NCBI GenBank assembly: GCA_914767885.1
Contig: CAJZBQ010000002.1
Coordinates: forward strand, 744,001-808,000
Length of the DNA stretch: 64,000 nt
Direction of reading: 5' to 3'
Source of the DNA: Blepharisma stoltei
Lineage: Eukaryota > Ciliophora > Heterotrichea > Heterotrichida > Blepharismidae
Shown here piece after piece: positions 40,676 through 50,143 of the stretch; the first letter of the stretch is position 1, and every line of letters begins with the position of its first letter. The position numbers were made by a program, and so were the translations under genes. Under the pieces are notes generated by a model. The model was given only the letters and a program-made list of their open reading frames with translations. It searched no databases and was not told the origin of the DNA.

Positions 40676-42095
40676 TAAATATATATTTTTGTTTTACCAG
40701 TTGTAATGAAGGTATGAAATGCTGGAAATTACTGCTTACATTAAATGTTAGGATTAGTTTAGCGATTTAGGAAAATTAGGATTTAAAACTAATCTACAAC
40801 TTAAAAATTTCTGATCAGCTGTGATAATAATTATATAGCAATTAACCACCAAATACTGGATTTTCAAAGTTCTCCATCTAAGCTTATTTATAAAAAGCAG
40901 CAAAAATTCTGCAATTGATATGAAAAAGCTTTATGTAAAAATGCAAGCTAAACAGATTGCTGGATTTTTCATATGAAGCTTGAGAAACCGAAAAAAGTTT
41001 CAGTTTTTTCATTGTGGTAGCACATAGCTCTACGTTAATAAAAATACCTATATATATTTACAAAAATAAAATCAATAAATAGTTGATTTTATTGCTGTCA
41101 TTCAGAACAGGTCTGGCCAATTATTCTGATTTTATTAGATAAATAAATATAATAGACAATCATATTTTAAAAAGATGGAATTCTTTTGACGCAAACAGAA
41201 ATTGTTAAAGCTATTAAAAACTGTTTATTCATGGTGCTTTCGCTAGTTTTTTCTATTATAGATTGATTTTAGTTCAAGATAATTTTGGATTTTAATAGCT
41301 CCAATAGAATTTTTCTCCCTAATTATTCTATTAATTAATTATTTATTTTCAAGCTTTGAGTAGAATTAGCACGGAAATTCGCTAAAACTACATTTAAATG
41401 CATGATAATAGAAAATTAGTGAATTTTCAAAATGATATGCAATTGCTATAAAGCAGAATAACATGGCGAATTTTTATTTATTGTAAATTCTCACTCTCCT
41501 CCGTGAGTGGACAAATTATTTTCTTCGCTCACGGAGTGTAATATTTTTTAAAAATTATATATAAGTAAATTTTTTGATCTCGAAATTGACAATAAGCAAA
41601 AAATTGAGAAGTAAAATATAATTTAATTAGCAAAATTAATATTTTAAATACAAGCTGCTTAAAAATTAAAAAAATTAGCTCAAGATTTCTTTATACTAAT
41701 TATCACTTATATATCAATTTTTTTTTTTTTCATAAAACAAAATTTTGTTCACTCATGGAGGGTGGGTGTTTTACCCGAAAATAGGGATGTTTTCAATAAT
41801 TTTGCTCGCTCACATGGTGGAGTTAGAAATATTGAATCTAACAATTTTTAGCGCTATTTATGCCTATTAAATAATTTATCATTAATTATAATAGTTTAAA
41901 TGCTTCAATATTGAGTTGAGTTATCTGATAGAGCTTAGATTCATAATTAAGTTAGACTTTAAAAATTTTAACAAAGATTGTATAATCCCATTCTAAGAAA
42001 TTTTAAACCCCTAAAATATGCAATAAATTATTAAATAGATTAAAATTTGTTCTCCTGAAAATTAACTTTTTATATTAGATATTGATTTCAAGAAA
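40676..42095. other. 1.4-kb gene-free region
   Basis: Very AT-rich. It holds one foldback-family element (listed) and short AT palindromes; no open frame under either code reading. Confidence 0.5.
41484..41823. mobile_element. foldback element, CTCCGTGAGCGAAC family, reverse orientation
   Basis: The left hairpin reads CTCCGTGAGTGGACAAA...TCGCTCACGGAG. The right end carries TTCACTCATGGAGGGTGGG and CTCGCTCACATGGTGGAGTTA. Intergenic. Confidence 0.75.
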
Positions 42096-43589
42096 ATGGG
42101 AAGCAGTAGCCTAGTTCAATTCCTCAAAAAGCTCCGAATTATTCACTCAAAAACATCAAAAAAACACAAGGAATTAATCCGAATTTTAGATTCTATTGAT
42201 ATGTGTCAATTACCTGTAAATTTAACTTAGGATTATCCTAACAAAATTGCAGTAAGCTCCAATTCTTTATCAAAATTTGCAGAGACCGCTAATGATCTTT
42301 ATGAGAATGAAACAGAAACAAGCGAAATCTTAGATGCCTTTGAAGAAAAAATACTAGAAATTGGAAAAATCAAACGAGTTGCCAAAGGCTTAAAGCAGCA
42401 TTTAGATCACATGAAGGAAAGAATTAAAAGAGACAATAAAACCATTTCAAATATTGGCAAACGAATCTCTTCAATTTTAAAAGAATACCGTGAGAGATGC
42501 CATGGAAGCTACGTTGAATTTTTAAAATCAGTAGACTTAGACCTCCGAAGAATTCTAAAGCCACTTGTCCCTAACAAAGTGATTGATGAAAATGTGCATT
42601 TTCCTATGATGAACCCAAATTTAAGCTTAATTGCTTCGTTTGAGTCATCAAAAGTATCTAAGGCTAAAGATGAAGATATTGGTGACGAATTAGCAGAAGA
42701 TACAGAAACAGAGTCAGAAGACAAAGACAAAACAATTGAAAAACTTCACGAGCATGTAAGTATGCTTATAAACACACTAGAATCCGTTGCAAAAGAACTT
42801 ATTAATATTCTTGCTGACACAAATTCAAAATATTATGAAATTGTTAACCCCAACATTCTGTCTCTGAACCCAAAAACTCCTCTAGCAAAGCCTCTGCCTG
42901 AATATTTTACTTTTGATATGGAAGAACCTGAGGATGCACCAAAGATTATGCAGGTACAAAAAGATGCATTAAATAGGTTGAAATCGAGGCTGAATGAGCT
43001 TATAAATAGTTGCGATTTGTCAAAGGAACAGGCTAAAGTTTTTGAGGAAAAACTTAACAAAATGGATAAGGAAGGGAAAACTGATATTCATGAAATTTTT
43101 AAAGATTCAGATGTTCCAATTAGCAAAAGGGAGGAAATTGTTTTTAAATTAATCGATTCAGGAAGAGAGGCTAGTAAAGATGTGGATATTAATGATATGC
43201 TTTCTGTTTGCTCAGTAAAAAATTTACACAGAAAAGAGTCAATTAATAAATTTTCAAAGCTAAAACTTCCTCCTTCAAATGAAAAAGTAACCAAAAGGAA
43301 AAATACTGAGCTAGACCCAAGAAGAGCTTTGACGCCTACCCCAGCTGAAAATGGATTCCACACACCTCAAATAGAATCAGAAAAAAAAGAACGATTTTTC
43401 TTACAAAGGGCTTCCAATCCAGCAGAAATTAAAGATTCTGATTTATTAAGCAATGATAGATCTGTGCCAAAAATACAGAAAAATAAAGAAATTAGAGTGA
43501 GATCTACGACGCCAACATTTACAAAGAAAAAACAGCAGTTTAAAACAGGGATTTCGCTGTCTCGAAAAAAAATTGCAAACAAGTCTTAA
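42096..43589 (+). CDS. coiled-coil protein, 492 aa, unknown
   Basis: MGSSSLVQFLKKLR opens a largely helical protein with coiled-coil stretches (residues 25-170 and 215-260) and a basic, Ser/Pro-rich C-terminus (RALTPTPAENG, RVRSTTPTF). A 15-nt intron at 42216-42230 (GTAAATTTAACTTAG) removes an in-frame TAG after QLP. No family assigned; the MGSSS start could be myristoylated. Confidence 0.7.
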
Positions 43590-43689
43590 TGTAAATTTTT
43601 TAATCCCATTTTTGGAACTTTATTATAATTTCTATAGTAAAATAATTTGATTTGGCCAGAGTTCATATAGTTAAAGTACTTATCTAAAA

Positions 43690-43854
43690 TTAAAACCCAA
43701 ATAAGCTTCTGATGTTCGGCTTTGGTTCTGTTGTGAATGCCAAGTATAGAATTGTAGGTATGAACCCCCAGTAGATTGCAGTTTTAGGCAAATTCCCTCC
43801 ATTTTCAAGTCCTTTTCCAATATTATTGCTCAGCGTCTTCAAGCTTCGAGCCAT
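43690..43854 (-). CDS. Tom7-like mitochondrial outer-membrane subunit, 54 aa
   Basis: A 54-residue protein with a Lys-rich front (MARSLKTLSNNIGKGLEN), then one membrane segment carrying TAIYWGFIPTILYLAF, which closely follows the Tom7 consensus WGFIP-x-x-x-YLxF. Tom7 regulates assembly of the TOM import pore. It is divergent from the FIT2-like gene across 64 bp and easily missed because of its size. Confidence 0.75.
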   Translation of the reverse strand: MARSLKTLSNNIGKGLENGGNLPKTAIYWGFIPTILYLAFTTEPKPNIRSLFGF

Positions 43855-43918
43855 ATTAATATTACCAAACTAATTTTCAATTACAAATAAATAAAATTAT
43901 TGTACAAAGCAATTAAAC

Positions 43919-44695
43919 ATGGAGCGATCACAAGCTATCAATAAGCAGCTCGGACATTCAAAGCATTGGTATATGGCTACTCCTTCCTTATCTGATTTCA
44001 TATGGCCATGGTGCCTCATTTCATTGCTTGGTGCATCATCCGGGACGTACTTTACATATGCCTATGGGATTACTCCGAAAGAATGAATTGACAGAGAAAA
44101 TTTGCGCTTTTGAACGGGGCCATCATTTTATATGAATTACTGTTTAGTATGATTCTGGATATATAAAGTGGTATCCATGATTCAGATTTTAAAGAAGGAA
44201 ACTACATGGGAATCATATATACATATCTACGAAGAATTCCCAGCAAAGGAGCATTTTCGGATGGGTGGCAACTAATTAGGCAAGCAAGCTAATGTTTGAC
44301 TAACCAAAAAAGGGTTTTAGAGGGCTATTCATCGTAAAAATTAGCATAGAGTTTGCGTCATTCGGGATATTTTCACAACTTTCGCGTTCTGAGCTACATA
44401 TAATATCTTTGAGTGAATCTCCAAAAGATTACTTACTTTCACAATATCAGGGCACTCCTTTGTTTTAGTTGTTATAAGCAGCATGATTTTATTTGAAGCA
44501 GAAACAAATTACAGGCTAACATATAATGAATTGATGATTTACATTGGAAAAGGCGTCATCGCATATAATTATTATATATTTTTCTGGACCTGCTTCGCTT
44601 TTCATACGCTTAGCCACACAGTTATGGGGCTTGTAGTAGGGTTTACAATTACGTATTTCGTTTATTTTAGAATGGATAAAATCAGAATAACATAA
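43919..44695 (+). CDS. FIT2-like (FITM) ER membrane protein, about 226 aa
   Basis: The C-terminal half shows the FIT family pattern: LLTFTISGHSFVLVVISSMI with an acidic residue after (FEAET), and WTCFAFHTLSHTVMGLVVGF for the second catalytic His and following Gly. FIT2 proteins are ER acyl-CoA diphosphatases needed for lipid-droplet budding. The gene needs a 56-bp IES removed after FWIY, a 16-nt intron at 44334-44349 (GTAAAAATTAGCATAG), and another short interruption near 44279-44302 (a possible 24-bp TA-bounded segment) that I cannot settle. Five or more Trp are UGA. Confidence 0.6.
44160..44215. mobile_element. IES, 56 bp
   Basis: Three TAs at each end. Terminal similarity is TATATAAAG/ATGATTC against TATATATGATTC. 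Leaving three TAs gives FWIYTYLRRIPSKG, in frame with the FIT2-like C-terminus. Confidence 0.6.
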
Positions 44696-44772
44696 AGGTT
44701 AACAATAATTATTTTGTCTTAAAAATAAGGTAAAGCTTAAATATTAGTTGATTTATTTTTTACATTATTGAA

Positions 44773-45108
44773 TTATTTAACAAACTTTGTAAGGAAAAAT
44801 CTCCATCCTGTTTGTCTAAAGGCTCTAGGAAAAACTTTCATAAAGAAATATTCTAACTCCAGCGAATTTTTCACTGTCGAAAATCCCTTTCTGATATTAA
44901 AAGACTGCAACTGTACTAAATAATTGAAATATTTTGAATCCTTTGGAATATCTACTGATTCTGATCCCCATTCTGCTTTTAACTTCACGATATGATTTGT
45001 CCCGATCACAGACAGCTTAAATACCTTCCCATCTTTACAAAATTCAATTTTATAAAGTGTTATGAAATTTGTATTGTCCAGCATTTCTTTTAAGTATTCA
45101 TCATTCAT
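44773..45108 (-). CDS. hypothetical protein or C-terminal exon, 111 aa
   Basis: The open frame continues upstream of its only ATG (…SKTKWEELEKES), with UGA as Trp, up to about 45157. That suggests it is not a separate gene but the end of the one at 45298, joined by removal of a 159-bp segment (45157-45315). It contains ITLYKIEFCKDGKVFKLSVI and a C-terminal aromatic stretch. No family. Confidence 0.5.
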   Translation of the reverse strand: MNDEYLKEMLDNTNFITLYKIEFCKDGKVFKLSVIGTNHIVKLKAEWGSESVDIPKDSKYFNYLVQLQSFNIRKGFSTVKNSLELEYFFMKVFPRAFRQTGWRFFLTKFVK

Positions 45109-45297
45109 CAGCTTTGATTGGCTTTCTTTTTCTAACTCCTCTCATTTAGTTTTTGATAAAAATAAAATTCCCCAATTTAATTGGGGTAATTTTTTTTTAA
45201 AACAATTTATATTAGAAACCTTAACAAAATTAATATATAATATATATTTATTAAATTAAACCAAAAAATTGAAATTTAGCCAACATTTTGTTGAAAT

Positions 45298-47115
45298 TTA
45301 AAGCGCTTGCAGGCGTAAATAAATAAAATCTTGATTATCCCCTTCAATCCAAAATAAAGACCTATTAAGATGCACATAGCACATATATTTAGATATAAGA
45401 TAAGCGATGTGGCTTGGTTTCACTTTAAATACAGTAGGCTCATGGGTGATAACACTTCTTGGTACTTCTAAGGCGTGGTCAATTATGCTTGGCTCTATAC
45501 GTACTTCATTCTCATTTTCTGTAATTTCTACAGAGCATTGTCCTAGACCTTTAATTTTGCATATAATGCTATAAAATGTTGACCCATGCCTTTCATCATA
45601 AAAAATACACATAGAATTATCAATGTATTTGTAGTATAAGTGTGGAAGAATTTTCTTTGTAATGATGCGAAAAATTTGTTTTTGGTTCTGATAAGTATTA
45701 GAAATCGATAAACGAAGATTCAGCTGCAAAGCAGGTCCATTGATTGGATGAGCAGAAATTTCTAGATGCTCTAATCATTTATCACTCCTTATATTTATTA
45801 AGGTAGATACACTAGAGATAATAAAAATTCCTTGGTAAACGATATCTAGTTTTTGGAATTGCAAACTTTTTCTTACATAAAATTCTTCATTTTCGACAGA
45901 AGTTTCATCGGTTTTGAGGTTTTCTCTTTCAAGAGAAACTATAGAGCTTAGCCCTTTATTCAATTTCTCTAAAACCTTATTATCCATAAATTGTTCTTGA
46001 GTTAGTTTTTCTTGTTCAGGCAATGAAACTGCATTGAGTCTTAACCTCTCTAGCATTACAAATAATTCATTTTCTTTACTCCCCCTTGGCTAGTTGCAGA
46101 ATTTTTCTTCGCCTAAAGGGGGTTAATTTTTGACCGATATTAAATTTAAATTTTTAAATATTTGAAATGAAAAATCTTTATTTATAAAAATTATATTATA
46201 AGATGTAAAGCCTATTTAAAATTTAATATAAATGCTGGAGAGCTCATTATTACAATTATTAAATTATATTTATTATTTATATATAATTGCTTTAAAAATT
46301 TTCATTCGCTTACAAAGTGCAATTAATTTTCCAAAAAAGGTATATTTTTTTCTAATGGCTCTGCTCATTAGCCAAGAGGAGAGCTAGCAAAATTATTCTC
46401 ATAAGTGGCTAAATCACGAATAAGCTCGCTTTTGTCACTCATTAATTTGTGAAAATCATATAATAAAGATTTCATATGTGTTACAAGTTGGCCTGCCTTA
46501 GGGAGACCAGGAGGCTTATGTGAAATTCTACTTGTTGACCTTGTAGAAGGCCTTATTTGCGTAAGGAGTAATGAAGGGGCATTTTCTGAGTCATTATCGT
46601 TGCTTGCTGTCCTAGCTGTAGATTTTCTATAAGTTTTTGATGATTTGGGTCTAATTCGCTTATAAATCTTAGTATAGAGATCTACTCTCATATGATTTGA
46701 ATCAGTAGTTGAATAAGTACCCGAAAGATCTCTCAATAAAGAATTTCCTTTTATTGGAATAGTGTTGCCATTCAAAGGCCTACTTCCCAATTCTGTGAAC
46801 GAGCAAAACATATGAAAAAATCTCTATTTTTGGTAAAAGCCTCCATCCGCGAGTGAACAAAAAATTTTTTTATTAAAAATTATTTTGTTATATAAGTCTG
46901 TCGAATTTAAAACAGCTTGCATTTTAAAACATAATTTTATAAATTAAGTTTAATTTTTGCTTCTCGATTTTTTCGAATTGGGAAAAAAACAATTTTACTA
47001 TAAAATTTTATATAATGTTTTTTAAAAAAATTAACCCCCTCCTTGAGCGAACAAAAATATTATTTTCGCTTACGGAGGAAGGGGAGTTAGCACTTTTATT
47101 TGAATCATCTATCAT
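45298..47115 (-). CDS. hypothetical protein, 400 aa, split by two IESs
   Basis: The front is a disordered, basic N-terminus (residues 1-100). A helical centre follows (LVTHMKSLLYDFHKLM, KENELFVMLERLRLN), then a beta-rich C-terminal part (FYVRKSLQFQKLDIVYQGIF, CSVEITENENEVRI). IESs of 308 and 307 bp split it; both belong to the same foldback family in opposite orientation. Removal gives an uninterrupted frame divisible by three. The start is the first ATG after upstream stops. The printed stop (FIYLRLQAL) may itself lie in a third excised segment leading into 44773-45156. Confidence 0.65.
46077..46384. mobile_element. IES, 308 bp, foldback family, reverse orientation
   Basis: The left hairpin is TACTCCCCCTTGGCTAG against CGCCTAAAGGGGGTTAA. 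The right end inverts the TTAGAAAAA and GAGCAGAGCC family blocks. Retained TA 46385-46386; joins NNFA to KENELF. Confidence 0.85.
46781..47087. mobile_element. IES, 307 bp, foldback family
   Basis: Left GTGAACGAGCAAAAC outer and CCATCCGCGAGTGAACAAA inner motifs; right hairpin CTCCTTGAGCGAACAAA...TTCGCTTACGGAGGA ending GGGGAGTTA. Retained TA 47088-47089; joins NKSA to RPLNGN. Confidence 0.85.
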
Positions 47116-47933
47116 CTTCAATGCTAATTTTGAGATATAATCTATTGAATAATTTAATTCATATTTTTGAGTTTAAAATTAGGCGGTGCATCTTTCAATC
47201 CACTATTTGTAAAAACAAGAATCTCAGCACTCGTAATTCTCTCCAGCAGGGATAGAAATTGAACTTTTTTTCGATTTTTCAATTCAAATTTCAACTGAAA
47301 AATGAAATTTTGTCAATTTTTGGACTAAAATTAAAATTGCTAACTTTAGAGTAAATCCACCAAAAAATTTAACAATAAAATTTTCATTTTTCGATTTTAT
47401 CTCGTATTTCTACCAATAGTGGATGGAAAGACTTGATACCCTTTAAAATTGCAGTTCATCATAACAATATTTTAGTTAAACTTTTGCGTCTAAATTGCAG
47501 TCAGATGAACTCAATAATTAAATATTTAAGCTGCCACAATTAATCATGAATTATTTAATAGTCATAAATATCTCTAAAGTTTTTATTTAATTAATACCAA
47601 GAATTTTCCAAGAGTATATTTAAAGCAGTTGCCATGCTATTCTGCTTTAAAGTGCAAGTTATTTTTGCAATAACACTATTTTCTATTATCATGCATTTAA
47701 ATTTATTTATAGGGAATTACTGACTCCCACCCTCCGTGAGTGAGCAAAACATTTTGCTTGCTATGAAGGAAGTATTTTTCTTTTCAAAATTTTAAGTTGA
47801 GAATAGAATAGATCTAATTAATCATAAATTTGAATAGAAATAAAACGAAAAATTTCTTAAATGGCCCTGGTGATATGTATAAAAAATTTCAAAATTAATT
47901 TTTTCAATTATGTTGCAGTTCTAGGGAGCCATA
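47116..47933. other. gene-free stretch with repeats
   Basis: It contains the inverted-repeat element at 47175-47455. Around 47716-47776 a lone foldback end of the CTCCGTGAGTGAGC type is present. No coding capacity seen. Confidence 0.5.
47175..47455. mobile_element. inverted-repeat element, ~280 bp
   Basis: Left GGTGCATCTTTCAATCCACT then ATTTGTA mirrors right TACCAATAGTGGATGGAAAG then ACTTGATACC. Intergenic; not similar to the other families here. Confidence 0.6.
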
Positions 47934-50121
47934 TCAATAAGTGCTAGAAATTAGTTCTTGATTTAAAGAATCCACGTATTCTTTTCTTTCAGTTTGAGAA
48001 TTAGAATCTTCAGGAGCTTCTCTTGAAACTGCAGAATTAGAGCAAGATGGAACATTTGATATCATTCTTTTAGGGGTGTGGCTAACAGATGAAGAATCAA
48101 GCCTTCGATTTGTACTTTCATTCGTGAAGCAATTTACAGCTGACACTTTGTAAGTCAAAGACAGTTTCCTATTAGCGATTGCTTCATTTATAGCTCACGA
48201 ACCCTTAAAGATGCACATTGAGAGCCATTTTGGGCTTTAGGCCTGATATTTCTGCTTCAAAAAAGAGGAGCCATCAAATGGGAGTTGACAAACCAAATCG
48301 TTTTGGCAAACTTATTAACCCCATTTGACAGTTAATTTTTGAAGAAAATTCAATTTTAGCCTAAAGTCGTAAAAACGGCTACAGGGCCGATCTAAAAGGG
48401 CAATAAGCTATACTTGTCTACAAAATTCATCTGGATCTTCACTGATTTTCACCCCTTCACATATAAATTCACTTAAAGAGTCATTCTGTGTTAAAGACTC
48501 ACACAATTTTTCAATAGCCAGCATGTCTAAATTTTCTATTTCGACAGAATGAGAAATATTTAATTTTCTCAAACTTCTTGATTCTAGCAATAAAGCTGAC
48601 AATGCAAAAAGTGCCGAATTTTCATTGAAATTGTTATAAGACACATCCAAACTTGTAATAACTTCAGGCAAGCTGTCTATTAAATCACAAAACCCTATCT
48701 CTGTTATGTGATTATTTTGAAGATCTAATGAAGATAGCGGCATTTCGTTTAAAAATGTGCTGATAATTATAGTAATTCCACTGTCCCCAAATCCAATACC
48801 TCCAAGCGCTATATGGTTTAGCGACCGATTTTCATGGATCTCTTTACAAAAAGCTTCAAAAACCGTAACATCACTCAGTGATTCGTTACCACTTAAATCT
48901 TAAACGTATTAAAGACAAGCTGTCGCCATATTGCTAACGCAGCCACCAAGATCCTGAGTGGGATTCATCCAATTGGACATCAAAGTCGATGGCTTGGACA
49001 GTGCAGAGGCCAAGCCGGTATATTGACTCGAGGAACACCTTGCTCACTTCTTCAAAGCCTAAATGCCAAGGCACTTCTGAAGTTTCGCTTGCTGTGACGC
49101 CTCATCCTTGACTTGCTGTTCAGTTTTTAATGGACAGTCTATGGATTTATGCAGGATTGCTTGAGGCTGATGGGTAAAACGTGAGTTATCAATACAAAAA
49201 TCCTAAATCCTAATTTGTAGTTTAGGAAATTCCTGACTGGCTGAGGTATTGCCTGCAGACTAGGCTTTGGTTCACTTTTCCAACTCTATTCTTACCCATC
49301 CACGAGGTAAAAGCCAACTCTTAAAGTAGACTATGCACTGCTGGAATTGCTTGCCTAGCATAATTGTCAATTTCGGGTTGGCAAACCTTGCCAGGTATAA
49401 TTAAAATATGCACATGAGGCTACACAGTCATGCCTGGGACTGAGACGCAATATTTAGTGTCACCACTTAAAATCAATTCTTCTATATACCTATTGCATCC
49501 TAAGCTAATTGCAAATCTCGAAACTATTTCATGATCTAAAAACGCTTGCGAGTTAAAACCTAAATTTAAATGCTGAATACTCCTGTTTTGTGCTAAAATA
49601 TCAGAAATTGCTAACAATGCCTCTGATGATAAATTTGAATCATAAAGGTTAAGCTTCAAAAGCGAAAAATTGTGTGAAAACAAAGCCTCCATAGCTTCTC
49701 CACTCTGCAAAATATTCCCTTGCAAAATTATTGATTTTGCTTTATTTAAAGACACTTTTGAAAACAATTCAGAAATCGCATATGTAGCTTTTGCGGTAAA
49801 TGCAAGTCTGTTATTTCCTAAATCAAGGACTCTGAGACCAGAGTCCTTTTCTGCCGACTGAAAAGTTTTGAGTATTTTATTTAGGACTTCGAAGCTCAGC
49901 ATGCAGTTTTGTAAAATCAATGCTTTTATGCTCAATTTTTTCTTGAAATATCTTTTTAAGAGATTGCATAAGAACTCGCAGGAATTTTCAAAAATGTAGT
50001 GATTTGATAAGTCTAGGACTGATTTATGCCGCCCAAAGACTTTTTTGGTGTATTCAACTGTCATGAACTCTTCTTTCAATTTCAACTTAATTAACTCATC
50101 TTGAGCTTCTTTTAGTTCCAT
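47934..50121 (-). CDS. leucine-rich-repeat (RI-type) protein, 463 aa, split by two IESs
   Basis: Repeats of the ribonuclease-inhibitor type: LSIKALILQNCMLSFEVL, LRVLDLGNNRLAFTA, SIILQGNILQSGEAM, SIQHLNLGFNSQ, SLNHIALGGIGFGDSG, SSLDLQNNHITEIGF, ITSLDVSYNNFN. A Ser-rich tail follows. Such LRR proteins act as protein-binding scaffolds; no catalytic domain. IESs of 574 bp (between IEELILSG and NESLSDV) and 222 bp (between FCRQV and NEAIANRK) must be removed. Its ATG is 22 bp past the phosphodiesterase stop on the same strand. Confidence 0.8.
48189..48410. mobile_element. IES, 222 bp, long TIRs
   Basis: Left TATAGCTCACGAACCCTTAA and inverted right TATAGCTTATTGCCCTTTTA share spaced blocks over about 55 bp, closing on CTTTAGGC. 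Retained TA 48411-48412; joins FCRQV to NEAIAN. Confidence 0.9.
48894..49467. mobile_element. IES, 574 bp, flanked by a 10-bp direct repeat
   Basis: ACCACTTAAA occurs at 48888-48897 and 49462-49471, with TA inside it. Excision at those TAs joins IEELILSG to NESLSDV in the LRR gene. No clear terminal inverted repeat; GC content is above its surroundings, and a GTCGCCATA block near 48920 resembles the head of SINE-like element B. Confidence 0.75.
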
Positions 50122-50143
50122 TTAAGATATTTAAACCAAAAAA

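Noticed and set aside
45164-45181. CCCCAATTTAATTGGGG palindrome as a telomere-like or origin signal
   Set aside because: A single near-perfect hairpin without tandem C4A-type repeats; nothing supports a telomere or origin.
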